Origin: Pseudofulvimonas gallinarii | Lineage (GTDB): Bacteria > Pseudomonadota > Gammaproteobacteria > Xanthomonadales > UBA2363 | Assembly (NCBI RefSeq): GCF_004343305.1 | Contig: NZ_SMAF01000019.1 | Span: forward strand, 1-56,720 | DNA length: 56,720 nt | Reading direction: 5' to 3' | Shown here: positions 9,241-18,344 of the stretch, in pieces | Numbering within the stretch: the stretch's first letter is position 1 | Layout of the letters: each line of letters begins with the position of its first letter | Made by a program: the position numbers and the translations under genes | Notes under the pieces: model-generated | Told to the model about the DNA's origin: nothing | The model's input: the letters and a program-made list of their open reading frames with translations, nothing else | Database searches by the model: none

Positions 9241-12200
9241 ATGCCCCGCTCGACCCGTTCCTCCTTCGCCAAGACCTGTCTCCGGGCCAGCCTGGCGGGC
9301 ATGCTGCTGGTTGCATCGCTGGTCAATGCGGGCCCCGGCACGCGCTGGGTCGAGCGGCAATACGGGCCGGCGGACGGCCTTCCGGTCAGTAGTGCCAGCG
9401 CCGCGCGCATCGATGCCGACGGCTTCCTGTGGGTGGCCACGCATGACGGCCTGGCGCGCTTCGACGGCGAGCTGTTCGATGTCCACGACTCGATGCGCTT
9501 TCCGGCGATGTCCGGCAACCGCGTATTGACGCTGCACGATGACGGCGATGGCAGACTGTATGCGCTGACCGCGCATGGCGACTGGTTGCGGGTGCGCTCC
9601 GGCCAGATCGACCGCGTCAACCTCGGCGCGCCGCTGCCGGTGATCCATGTCGACCCGCCCAGCCTGTGCGTGACGACACCGGCGGCCGTGCATTGCCCGG
9701 ATGGCAGCGGCGCCTTCCCCGTGCGCGTGCAGTTCCCCGATGGCGTGCTTGCCACCAAGGCGTTGCCGGGTCACGCCGACGATACCTGGCTGCTGACCGT
9801 GGGCGGCGAGATCTGGCGGCACAGGAACGGCCGCTGGGAGTCGGCATGGTCGCGACCGTCGGGCGTCGCGCCGCTGCATTCGCGTCCGGCACTGGTGGCG
9901 TCGGACGGCAGCTTCTGGACCAGCATCGAAGGCCCGCTGCTGCGCATCTCCATGGCTGGCGAGGCAACGGTCTGGGACGACGTCGATGCGCCGCACCAGG
10001 TCCTGCAGTTGCGTGAGGACGCCTCCGGCCGGGTGTGGATCGGCAACCCGGGCGCGCTGTTCCGCAGCGAAGGCGGCCGGCCGGTGAAGGTGTTCGCCGT
10101 CGGCGGTGAGGGGGAAAACGGTTACCACCTGAGCTGGCAGGCGCCGGACGGCGCGCTGTGGGTGCGTGCCGGCCCGCGACTGTGGCGCTTCGAAGACGGC
10201 GACGGCCCCTTCGATCCGCGATTGCCACCGGTCCTGCACGTGCAGGGCCTGACGCAGGACCTGCTGTTCGCCGATGATGGCGCGGTCTGGGTGATGACGC
10301 TGCGCGGCGGGCTGTACCGCCTGGTGCGCGCGCGCGTCGAACTGCTCGATGCCGGTTCGCCGCTGGGCGGCGGCAATGTCTACGGCGTGACGCGCGACAG
10401 CGCAGGCACGATGTGGATGGGCACGCTGGGCGACGGCATCAAGGGCGTCGATGACCGCGGCAACGTGCAGCGGCTGGGCAGCGAAGAAGGCCTGCCCGGC
10501 GTCAACCCCTGGCTGGTCGCGGCGGCGCCGGATGGCACGCTCTATGCTGGCACTTACGCGCCCGGACTGTGGCAACGGCCGCCCGGCGCCATCCGTTTCG
10601 AGCCGGTGCCGTTGCCTGACGAACTGTTCGGCGAACAGGTTCTGGCGCTGCATTTCGACGACTTCGACGCGATGTGGCTGGGCAGCACCGCCGGTGCATG
10701 GCGACGCGATCGCCAGGGCTGGCAGCGGCAATGGCCGCTGGAAGGCGAGCGCCGCCGCGTCAACGCGCTGGCGATGTCGGGCGACGCGGTCTGGTTCGGT
10801 GGCGCCGGTGGTGTCTGGCGCCGGCACGGCGATGGGACGCATGCCGTCGCGCCGACCCTGCTGGCCAATACATCGGTGCGCGACCTGTATGTCGGTCGCG
10901 ACGGCGCCCTGTGGATCAGTACCGACGGCCGCGGCCTGATCCGCGTCGCCGCCGACGATCCGCGGGGTTACCGCGCCATCCGCCTCGGCCGCGCACAGGG
11001 GCTGCCGTCGAACAGTCCGCACGCCGTGCGCGAAGACCATGAAGGCCACCTCTGGGTCAACAGCAACCAGGGCATCTTCCGGCTCGCGCGCGGCAACCTT
11101 GCCGACCTCGTTGATGGCCGCACGCGCCACCTGTCGCCGCTGGTCCTCGGTCTGTCCGATGGCCTGACGGAACTGGAAGGCAATGGCGGCGTGCAGCCGT
11201 CGGCGGCCTTCGATGCCCAGGGACGCCTGTGGTTTCCCTCGCAGCGCGGTGTCGTGCGCTTCGATCCGCGCGCGATGTCGATCCGCACGCGCACACCGAA
11301 GGCGGTGATCGACACGCTGGAAAGCCAGGGCGAGCCGTTGTCGTTGCCGGCGGGCGATCCGTCGCTGCCGGTCGGCGTACGCTCGCTGACGGTGCGCTAC
11401 GCCGCCGCCGACCTGCATGCCGGTGCCGCGCTGCGGTTCCGTTATCGCCTCTGGCCCCTGCAGCAGGGCTGGACCGACGCGCTGGGCAGCCGGACTGCGA
11501 CGTTTGCCGGGCTCGGCCCCGGCCAGTACCGCTTCGAAGTGCTGGCCGGCAACAGTGACGGCATCTGGGCCAGCGATCCGACGGTGCTCGAGTTCGAGGT
11601 GCCGCCGCGCTGGTACGAAATGTCCACGGTGCGCGGCGCCGGCCTGGCGTTGCTGTTGCTCGTCGCTGCCGGCGCGGTGCGACTGCGCGGCCATCGCCTG
11701 CGCCAGCGCGCCGTCGAACTGGATCGCCAGGTCCATGAGCGCACCGCCGAACTGCTGACCGAAAAAGGTCGCGTCGAAAGCGCCCTTGCGGAACTGTCAC
11801 GCGCGCATGCGCAGCTGGCGCAGACGCACGAACAGATCGAGGACAGCAACCTGCGCCTGGCCGCGCAGGCGCAAAGGCTGGAGGCCCTCGACCAGTTCCG
11901 AACACGGCTGCTTGCCGACGTCAGCCATGAGCTGCGCACGCCGGTCATGCTGGTGTCGATGCCGCTGGAGGAGCTGTCCCGCAACGGTCGCGGGCTCACT
12001 GCCGGGCAGCGTGACGCGCTCGCCATGTCGATGCGCCAGCTCGACCGCCTCGGCGGGCTGGTCGAGCAGCTGGTCGGGCTGGTGCAGGTCGAGTCCGGAC
12101 AGATGCCGTTGCGCGCCAGCCGCTTCGATATCGTGGCGTTCCTGCAGGAACTGGCGCGCGGCTATCGGCCGGTCGCCGAGCAGGCTGGCGCGACCGTGGT

Positions 12201-13341
12201 CGTCCGCTCCACCGCGACCGCCTGCGAGGTGCTGGCCGACCGCCAGCACCTGACGACGATCTTCGGCAACCTGGTGGACAACGCGCTCAAGCACGCGCCG
12301 CATGGCAGCAGCGTGGACGTCGATGTGTCATCGGACGACGACCATGTCTTCGTCGAAGTGGCCGACTACGGCCCCGGATTCGATGGCGAGGCGGCACAAC
12401 GGCTGTTCGAGCGCTTCTTCCGCGTCGCCGGCCCGCCGCGGCAGGGACGCGAAGGCCTCGGCATCGGCCTGGCGCTGGCGCGCGAACTGATCGAGCTGCA
12501 CGGTGGCCGCATCAGCGCGAAGAGCACGCCGGGCGAGGGCGCGACCTTCCGCGTCGAGTTGCCGCTGGGCAGCGCCCACGTCGCCCTCGACGAGCTGGCG
12601 CTGGATGCCACCAGTCCGGCAGCCGCGCCAAGGCCCGGCATGCCCGACCGCGGCGACGGCCGCGTGCTCCTGGTCGAGGACCACCCGGATCTCGCCGCCT
12701 ATCTGGCGGACCGCCTCGGTGAACACCTCCCGGTGACCAGCGTGGGCAGTGCCGAGGCGGCGCTGGCGGCGCTGGAAGCCGACCCGGGCATCCGGCTGGT
12801 CGTCAGCGACATCGTGTTGCCGGGGCAGAGCGGCATCGAACTGTGCCGCCAGCTCACCAGCGGGCCGTCGCCGGTGCCGGTCATCCTGATCTCGGCGAAG
12901 GCCGGCCGGGATGCGCGCCAGGCCGGCATGGAAGCCGGGGCCCGCGCCTATCTCGCCAAGCCGTTCGCTTTCGATGCCTTGCTGGCGGACATCGCCGCCG
13001 CCTGGCCGGCGGTCGCCCGACGCCTCGGAAGCGCGCCGACCGATCCGTCCGGGGCCGATCCGCTGCTGGCGATCGCCCTCTCGCGCCTGGAAGACCCCGC
13101 CTTCGCGGTCTCCGAATGGGCGGCGCGCGCCTTCCTCGGCGAGCGCCAGCTGCGGCGCCGCGTCAACGAGCTGACCGGGCAGTCGCCGCAGACCTGGCTG
13201 CGCGAGCAGCGCCTGCTGCGGGTCCGCCACCTGCTGGCCCGTGGCGAATGCCGGACCCTGGCCGAAGCCGGTGCCCGTGCCGGCCTGGACAATCCGTCCT
13301 ACCTCTACCGCAGCTACCGCGCCCGTTTCGGCGACCAGTAG
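9241..13341 (+). CDS. Hybrid two-component regulator (HTCS-like): sensor propeller, kinase, receiver, AraC HTH
   Basis: One protein of about 1366 residues holds a full signalling pathway. After a signal/anchor (ASLAGMLLVASLVNAG) come periplasmic two-component propeller repeats ('DGFLWVATHDGLARFDGE', 'GRVWIGNPGALFRSEGG'), a Y_Y_Y domain (about 710-790), one membrane span (about 800-818), a coiled linker, a HisKA domain with His896 in DVSHELRTPV, a HATPase domain, a receiver (about 1140-1250, phospho-Asp in VVSDIVLPG, Lys in AYLAKPF) and a C-terminal AraC-type HTH (about 1282-1366, LGERQLRRRVNELTG). This layout is best known from Bacteroidetes HTCS proteins that sense glycans and switch on neighbouring loci. 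Start choice is uncertain (GTG at 9235/9238, ATG at 9208). It probably controls the sulfatase and beta-helix genes downstream. Confidence 0.92.
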   Translation: MPRSTRSSFAKTCLRASLAGMLLVASLVNAGPGTRWVERQYGPADGLPVSSASAARIDADGFLWVATHDGLARFDGELFDVHDSMRFPAMSGNRVLTLHDDGDGRLYALTAHGDWLRVRSGQIDRVNLGAPLPVIHVDPPSLCVTTPAAVHCPDGSGAFPVRVQFPDGVLATKALPGHADDTWLLTVGGEIWRHRNGRWESAWSRPSGVAPLHSRPALVASDGSFWTSIEGPLLRISMAGEATVWDDVDAPHQVLQLREDASGRVWIGNPGALFRSEGGRPVKVFAVGGEGENGYHLSWQAPDGALWVRAGPRLWRFEDGDGPFDPRLPPVLHVQGLTQDLLFADDGAVWVMTLRGGLYRLVRARVELLDAGSPLGGGNVYGVTRDSAGTMWMGTLGDGIKGVDDRGNVQRLGSEEGLPGVNPWLVAAAPDGTLYAGTYAPGLWQRPPGAIRFEPVPLPDELFGEQVLALHFDDFDAMWLGSTAGAWRRDRQGWQRQWPLEGERRRVNALAMSGDAVWFGGAGGVWRRHGDGTHAVAPTLLANTSVRDLYVGRDGALWISTDGRGLIRVAADDPRGYRAIRLGRAQGLPSNSPHAVREDHEGHLWVNSNQGIFRLARGNLADLVDGRTRHLSPLVLGLSDGLTELEGNGGVQPSAAFDAQGRLWFPSQRGVVRFDPRAMSIRTRTPKAVIDTLESQGEPLSLPAGDPSLPVGVRSLTVRYAAADLHAGAALRFRYRLWPLQQGWTDALGSRTATFAGLGPGQYRFEVLAGNSDGIWASDPTVLEFEVPPRWYEMSTVRGAGLALLLLVAAGAVRLRGHRLRQRAVELDRQVHERTAELLTEKGRVESALAELSRAHAQLAQTHEQIEDSNLRLAAQAQRLEALDQFRTRLLADVSHELRTPVMLVSMPLEELSRNGRGLTAGQRDALAMSMRQLDRLGGLVEQLVGLVQVESGQMPLRASRFDIVAFLQELARGYRPVAEQAGATVVVRSTATACEVLADRQHLTTIFGNLVDNALKHAPHGSSVDVDVSSDDDHVFVEVADYGPGFDGEAAQRLFERFFRVAGPPRQGREGLGIGLALARELIELHGGRISAKSTPGEGATFRVELPLGSAHVALDELALDATSPAAAPRPGMPDRGDGRVLLVEDHPDLAAYLADRLGEHLPVTSVGSAEAALAALEADPGIRLVVSDIVLPGQSGIELCRQLTSGPSPVPVILISAKAGRDARQAGMEAGARAYLAKPFAFDALLADIAAAWPAVARRLGSAPTDPSGADPLLAIALSRLEDPAFAVSEWAARAFLGERQLRRRVNELTGQSPQTWLREQRLLRVRHLLARGECRTLAEAGARAGLDNPSYLYRSYRARFGDQ

Positions 13342-13394
13342 CCGGCGCCCGCAGCCTGCCCGTGGCGCGGGCATCCGCGCGCCGCCGCCGTCAC

Positions 13395-13433
13395 GATGTC
13401 CGCTCCGTGCATGCCGGCGTCCGGCCGGGGCAT
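13395..13433 (+). promoter_or_regulatory. Tandem direct-repeat operator candidate upstream of the sulfatase
   Basis: Two 18-base half-sites, gatgtccgctccgtgcat (13395-13412) and ggcgtccggccggggcat (13416-13433), agree at 13 of 18 positions and are 21 bases apart, i.e. two helical turns. The first half-site is identical to one at 18345, upstream of the beta-helix gene. The last half-site ends 85 bases before the sulfatase ATG. Head-to-tail sites on one helix face suit an AraC-type DNA-binding domain such as that of the preceding gene. Confidence 0.6.
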
Positions 13434-13517
13434 GGGCATTGCCGGGCGGCTCCTCCACGCTGGATCCCGGCAACACCGGACCCGGCTCGTCGGGTCGAAC
13501 CCAACTGGAGGACCACC

Positions 13518-15734
13518 ATGAAACGCTCGCTCAACCCCGTCGGGCTGGCCGCGTGCCTGCTGCTTGCCGCCGCTGCCGCCCGTGCCGACACCGAACCCCC
13601 ATCCGCCGCGGCCGCGGGAGACCCCATCTTCGCGAACGGCTTCGAACAGCGACCCAACATCCTGCTTGTCATCCTCGACGACGTCGGCGTCGACCAGATT
13701 CCCTCCTTCGGCTACGGCGGCGCCAATCCGCCGAGCATGCCCACCATCGATGCGATCGCCGAAGGCGGCCTGCGCTTCCGCAACACCTGGGCGATGCCGG
13801 AATGCTCGCCAGGCCGCTCCACCCTGCTGACCGGCCGCTTCCCGATCCGGAGCAACGTGAACCAGGCCCTCGGGCCCAACGACCTGGCGAACTCGCAGGT
13901 CAATCCTTATGAAGTGACGGTGCCGCGCCTGCTCGACCATGCCGGCTACGTCAGCGGAAAATTCGGCAAGACCCACATCGGTGGCCCGGAAAACAACCAG
14001 GCCGGGCAGGGCGTGCTGGGCCAGCTCGGCTGGGACTATTTCCAGGGCTGGACCGAAGGCGTTCCGGCCTCCATCGACACCACGGCGGGCGGCGTCGCCG
14101 CCAGCGGCACCTACAGCTGCGGTTTCGTGCCTGATACTGCGCGCGATCCCGAAAACGGCGCCGACAGTGGCGCCTGCTACACGCGCGATGCGGCGGGCGT
14201 CACCTGCAGCCTGATCAGCGGCAACAGTCCGGAAGGCGATCCGCCCGGCCTGCAGTGCCTGACCCGCGGCGGCATCCTGGTCCCGGATGCGACCTGCCAG
14301 AACCCGGCGCCGGCGAACCTGGCCTGGGAAAAACAGAACGCGCACTACGTGTCCTCGCTGGTGATCAACGAAGGCACGGACGTCACCGAAGCCGGCACCC
14401 TCGATCCGCGCAGTCGCGGCTACCGTGCGACGCTGGAAGTCGATGCCGCCTCGGCCTGGATCCGCGAACAGCAGAAGGCCGGCCATCCCTGGATGGCGAC
14501 CGTCAGCTTCAGCAACGCGCACACGCCGATGCAGCATCCGCCGGCGGCCCTGCTTCCTTCCGGGGCCTCGGCACAGCTGCTGGCCGACTGCACCTCGGCG
14601 CGTCCGCTGAACATGCGTCGCCTCTACGACGCCATGATCGAGGCGACCGACACCGAGATCGGCCGGCTGATGCTGGAGACCGGCCTGGCGACCCCGGATG
14701 GCAACGGCGGCATCGTCTATGACCCCGCGGCCAGCAACACGGTGATCGTGCTGGTCGGCGACAACGGCTCGTTCTATTCGACCGTGAAGGTGCCGTTCGA
14801 TCCGTCGCGGTCCAAGGGCACCGCCTACCAGACCGGCGTCTGGGTGCCGCTGATCGTCTCCGGGCCGATGGTCAACGAACCGGGTCGGACCGTGGAACAC
14901 ATGGTCAACATGGTCGACATCTACCACCTGTTCGGCGAAGTCGCCGGGCTCGACGTGCCGGCACTGGTGCCGCGCGTGGTCGATGGCGCGTCCATGTACC
15001 CGTATCTCGTCGATCCGGCGCATCCGTCCATCCGCGCCTTCAACTTCACCCGCGGCGGATTGAACCTGCAGGCCAACGGCGGCCGCAACGGTCCCTGCGT
15101 CATCGGTACGCAGTGCTCGCACACGCCGATGACGAAGGCGATCTGCGAGGACAACAACGGCACCTGGTGGGGCGTCGGTGCGGACCCGGGTTCGGTGATC
15201 AAGGGCGACCTCGAGCAGTGCTGGCAGGTCAACCAGGTGATCTTCCACCAGGATCCAACGGCCTATGCCACCAACAAGGTGACGATGGGCCCGACCGACT
15301 ACCGCGCGATCCGCAACGAACACTTCAAGCTGGTGCGCAACGCGACCACGGACTACGACCCGGCGACCGATGCCGGCGTCGACGTGGTCAGCGAGGAGCT
15401 GTACCTGGTCAACCAGGCCGTGCCGGTGCCGTTGCTGGATCGCGAACAGCACGACCTGCTGGCCGACGGGAAGCTGACGCCGCACCAGGCGATCAACTAC
15501 GCGCAGCTGGTGCAGGCCCTCGAAGCGCTGCAGGACTCGGTGGTCCCGTGTCCCGGCGACGGCAACATCGACGGCCGCGTCGACCAGGCCGACATCGACA
15601 ACTACCACGCCATCGTCGCCGACTGGAGCGGGTCGAGTGTCTACGACTTCAATCTCGACGGCATCACCGACGACAGTGACCTGCAGATCATCCAGGACAA
15701 CCTGGGAACGGTATGTTTCACGATGTCGCCCTGA
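13518..15734 (+). CDS. Secreted sulfatase with C-terminal dockerin-like repeats
   Basis: 738-residue exported type I sulfatase. A signal peptide (MKRSLNPVGLAACLLLAAAAA) is followed by the tag DPIFANGFE at residues 35-43, and then the sulfatase fold. It has metal-binding Asp-Asp in NILLVILDDVG, the formylglycine motif C-S-P-G-R at Cys96 within ECSPGRSTLLTGR, GKTHIGG, and a C-terminal metal site VGDNGSF. Such enzymes remove sulfate esters, often from polysaccharides, after Cys96 is oxidised by a maturase; none is seen in the window. The last ~60 residues (GDGNIDGRVDQADID and DFNLDGITDDSDLQII) are two calcium-binding dockerin-type repeats. GGAGG before ATG supports the start. The 3' end overlaps the cytochrome gene by 22 bases. 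Confidence 0.93.
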   Translation: MKRSLNPVGLAACLLLAAAAARADTEPPSAAAAGDPIFANGFEQRPNILLVILDDVGVDQIPSFGYGGANPPSMPTIDAIAEGGLRFRNTWAMPECSPGRSTLLTGRFPIRSNVNQALGPNDLANSQVNPYEVTVPRLLDHAGYVSGKFGKTHIGGPENNQAGQGVLGQLGWDYFQGWTEGVPASIDTTAGGVAASGTYSCGFVPDTARDPENGADSGACYTRDAAGVTCSLISGNSPEGDPPGLQCLTRGGILVPDATCQNPAPANLAWEKQNAHYVSSLVINEGTDVTEAGTLDPRSRGYRATLEVDAASAWIREQQKAGHPWMATVSFSNAHTPMQHPPAALLPSGASAQLLADCTSARPLNMRRLYDAMIEATDTEIGRLMLETGLATPDGNGGIVYDPAASNTVIVLVGDNGSFYSTVKVPFDPSRSKGTAYQTGVWVPLIVSGPMVNEPGRTVEHMVNMVDIYHLFGEVAGLDVPALVPRVVDGASMYPYLVDPAHPSIRAFNFTRGGLNLQANGGRNGPCVIGTQCSHTPMTKAICEDNNGTWWGVGADPGSVIKGDLEQCWQVNQVIFHQDPTAYATNKVTMGPTDYRAIRNEHFKLVRNATTDYDPATDAGVDVVSEELYLVNQAVPVPLLDREQHDLLADGKLTPHQAINYAQLVQALEALQDSVVPCPGDGNIDGRVDQADIDNYHAIVADWSGSSVYDFNLDGITDDSDLQIIQDNLGTVCFTMSP

Positions 15735-18070
15735 TCCGGGGCACACTCCGGACCGTGCTGCCGGCAGCGTTCGCGCTGCTGGTGGCCGCCTGCTCTGCGC
15801 CGGAAACGGCGCAGGTGCAGGCGGTCGGCGGGGGCGGGGTGTCGCAGGCATTCCTGCCACTTTCGGGCAGCGACGGCCACGTCGGCGCCAAGGTCTGTGG
15901 CCAGTGCCACCGCCAGGCGCTGGAGGACTGGCAGGGTTCGCACCACGACCTCGCCATGCAGCCGGCGACGCCGCAGTCGGTGCTGGGCGATTTCGAGGGC
16001 GCGACCTTCGACTATGCCGGCACCACCACCGAATTCCGCCGCCGCGGACGGCGCTTCTTCGTATTCACCGACGGCCCCGATGGCGAGCCGGCGGAATTCG
16101 AGATCCTCTACACCTTCGGGCACCGGCCGCTGCAGCAGTACCTGATCGAGCTGCCGGGCGGCCGCCTGCAGGCGTTCGGCATCGCCTGGGACAGCCGCGA
16201 CGCCGAAGCCGGTGGCCAGCGCTGGTTCCACCTCTATCCCGACCAGCGCCTGACAGCCGGCCATCGACTGCACTGGACCGGACCCGACCAGAACTGGAAT
16301 TTCATGTGCGCCGAGTGCCACAGCACCGGCCTGAAGAAGAACTACGACGCCGACAGCGACGGCTACGACACGCAATGGACCGAGATCGATGTCGCCTGCG
16401 AGGCCTGCCACGGCCCTGGCCTCGCGCATGCGCAGTGGGCGGTGGGCGGCCAGCCAGCCGACACTCCCGACAAGGCCCTGGCGGTGACGTTCCACGAACG
16501 CGCCGGCGTCGAATGGACGCGGCTCGAAGGCAGCGCCTTCGCCGTGCGCAGCCAGCCACGCACCACCCGCATCGAGATCGATGCCTGCGGCCGCTGCCAC
16601 GGTCGCGCCAGCCGCCTGCTCGGCGACGAGGTGCATGGCGCCGGCCTGCTCGCCAGCCACCGTCCGGCGCTGCTTGATCCCGACCAGTACTGGCCGGATG
16701 GCCAGATGCTCGGCGAAGTCTTCAACTGGGGCCCGTTCCTGCAGAGCCGCATGCAACAGGCGGGCGTCACCTGTTCGGACTGCCACCAGCCGCATTCGCT
16801 GGCCTTGCGCGCCGAAGGCAACGCGCTGTGTGCGCAGTGCCATGACGGGCAACGATTCGACCAGCCGGCGCACACGCACCATGCCGGCGACGGCGAGGGC
16901 AGCCGCTGCGTGGCCTGCCACATGCCGACCACCTCTTTCATGGGCGTCGACGACCGCCATGACCATGCCTTCCGCATTCCGCGTCCCGATCTGTCGGCGG
17001 CGCTGGGCGGTGCGCCCGATGCCTGCACCGGCTGCCACCAGGACCGCTCGCCGGACTGGGCCGCGCAGGCGCTGCGCGAATGGTTTCCCGACAGCCGCCA
17101 TCGCGGCGCGCACTCCGGCGAGGTCCTGCAGGCGGCGCACCGCGGCGAGCCGGGCACCGGCACGCGCCTGGCGCAGCTGGTCGCCGACCCCAGCCAGCCG
17201 GCCATTGTCCGCGCCAGTGCGCTGCGTGCCTTCGGTCCCTGGCTGGATGGCGATTCACTGGTGGTGGCGACGCCGCTGCTGGCGGAATCCGATCCGCTGC
17301 TGCGGCTGGCGGCGACCGAACTGCTGTCGCAGCTGCCGCCCCCGCAGCGGGCGGCGCATCTGGCGCCGATGCTGGATGACCCGGTCCTCGCCGTGCGCCT
17401 GGAGGCCGCGGATGCGCTGGCGGGCGTCGCCGAAGCCTGGCTGTCGCCGGCGGCGCGACGCCTGCTAGAGCTGGCCGTGGCCGAACTGGAAGCGTCGCTG
17501 GCCTTCAATGCCGATCGTGCCGACACGCTGGTCAGCCTGGGCGACCTGCGGCGCCGCCAGGGTGACCCGGGCGAAGCGGAGCGGGCCTACCGCCGCGCGC
17601 TGCAGAAGGACGGCGACAGCCTGGCGGCCACGCTGCAGCTGGCCGACCTCGCCCGCGAGCAGGGCCGCGAGGCCGAAGCCGATGACGTCCTGCGTCGGGC
17701 GCTGCGCATCCGTCCGGGTTCGGCCGAGCTGAACCACGCGCTGGGCCTGTCGCTGGTCCGCCAGCGGCGCGGTGAGGAAGCCCTGCAGCGGCTGCAGCGG
17801 GCCGCCGAACTGGCACCGGGGCAGGCACGCTATGCCTATGTACTGGCCGTGGCCCGCCACGATCTGGGTGATGCCGCTGCCGCCCGCGACGGGCTGCGCG
17901 AGGCGCTGCGGCGCCACCCGGACAACGTCGAGCTGTTGCACGCACTGGCGACCTACGAGCTGGAGGCTGGGCACCGGGACGAGGCCCGGGCCCTGGCGCG
18001 GCGGCTGGTGTCGATCGACCCGGAGAATCCCTCGGGTCGCGAACTGCTGAACTGGCTCGACCGGCGCTGA
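15713..18070 (+). CDS. Octaheme c-type cytochrome lipoprotein with TPR repeats
   Basis: 785 residues. The N terminus has a lipoprotein signal with lipobox LVAAC (Cys27). Eight CxxCH heme sites follow: CGQCH (62), CAECH (~199), CEACH (~228), CGRCH (~291), CSDCH (~354), CAQCH (~373), CVACH (~399) and CTGCH (~437). The arrangement resembles cytochrome c554-type domains. The C-terminal half has HEAT-like helices and then TPR repeats (about 590-785: 'GDPGEAERAYRRALQKDGDS...'). It should be a periplasm-facing electron carrier or enzyme anchored in a membrane by lipid. It starts inside the sulfatase gene (22-base overlap), so the two are very probably co-translated. The substrate is unknown; the link with sulfatase suggests a role in sulfated-substrate use, but that is inference. 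Confidence 0.9.
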   Translation: MFHDVALIRGTLRTVLPAAFALLVAACSAPETAQVQAVGGGGVSQAFLPLSGSDGHVGAKVCGQCHRQALEDWQGSHHDLAMQPATPQSVLGDFEGATFDYAGTTTEFRRRGRRFFVFTDGPDGEPAEFEILYTFGHRPLQQYLIELPGGRLQAFGIAWDSRDAEAGGQRWFHLYPDQRLTAGHRLHWTGPDQNWNFMCAECHSTGLKKNYDADSDGYDTQWTEIDVACEACHGPGLAHAQWAVGGQPADTPDKALAVTFHERAGVEWTRLEGSAFAVRSQPRTTRIEIDACGRCHGRASRLLGDEVHGAGLLASHRPALLDPDQYWPDGQMLGEVFNWGPFLQSRMQQAGVTCSDCHQPHSLALRAEGNALCAQCHDGQRFDQPAHTHHAGDGEGSRCVACHMPTTSFMGVDDRHDHAFRIPRPDLSAALGGAPDACTGCHQDRSPDWAAQALREWFPDSRHRGAHSGEVLQAAHRGEPGTGTRLAQLVADPSQPAIVRASALRAFGPWLDGDSLVVATPLLAESDPLLRLAATELLSQLPPPQRAAHLAPMLDDPVLAVRLEAADALAGVAEAWLSPAARRLLELAVAELEASLAFNADRADTLVSLGDLRRRQGDPGEAERAYRRALQKDGDSLAATLQLADLAREQGREAEADDVLRRALRIRPGSAELNHALGLSLVRQRRGEEALQRLQRAAELAPGQARYAYVLAVARHDLGDAAAARDGLREALRRHPDNVELLHALATYELEAGHRDEARALARRLVSIDPENPSGRELLNWLDRR

Positions 18071-18344
18071 GCCGGTCGGGCGTCCCGCCGACGCCGCTGC
18101 CCTCCGGGCATCGGCCGGCCGGGCGATCGGGTTCCCGTCACGCCATGTGAACGGTCGTGCACACCTTGTCTGGCGAGCCGCCGGGCCGATACATCGGTGC
18201 CCAATCTGCGGGTGCCGCGCCGGAAGCGTGGGTGCCTGTCACACCTTGGATACCTCCGTCGATGTTGTTGCGGGCGGCCACCGGCACTGCGGCTGCACGG
18301 TGCAAGTGCCTGATTTACAAGTGCAGGATCCGACACATGGTCGG
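18071..18344. other. 5' part of the control region before the beta-helix operon
   Basis: No coding frame is credible here. The stretch has two copies of cacaccttg about 80 bases apart (near 18162 and 18241) and a direct repeat caagtgc (18303-18309 and 18318-18324, 15 bases apart) just before the tandem operator. These may be further regulatory sites. No T-run terminator follows the cytochrome gene. Confidence 0.4.

Noticed and set aside
9085-11736. 883-codon open frame on the minus strand opposite the hybrid regulator
   Set aside because: Its composition (Arg, His, Gln, Ala-rich without domains) is that of an antisense shadow in GC-rich DNA, while the plus strand shows clear propeller, kinase and receiver domains.
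13314-15860. 848-codon minus-strand frame opposite the sulfatase
   Set aside because: The sulfatase active-site, metal-binding and dockerin motifs are all on the plus strand; the antisense frame has none.
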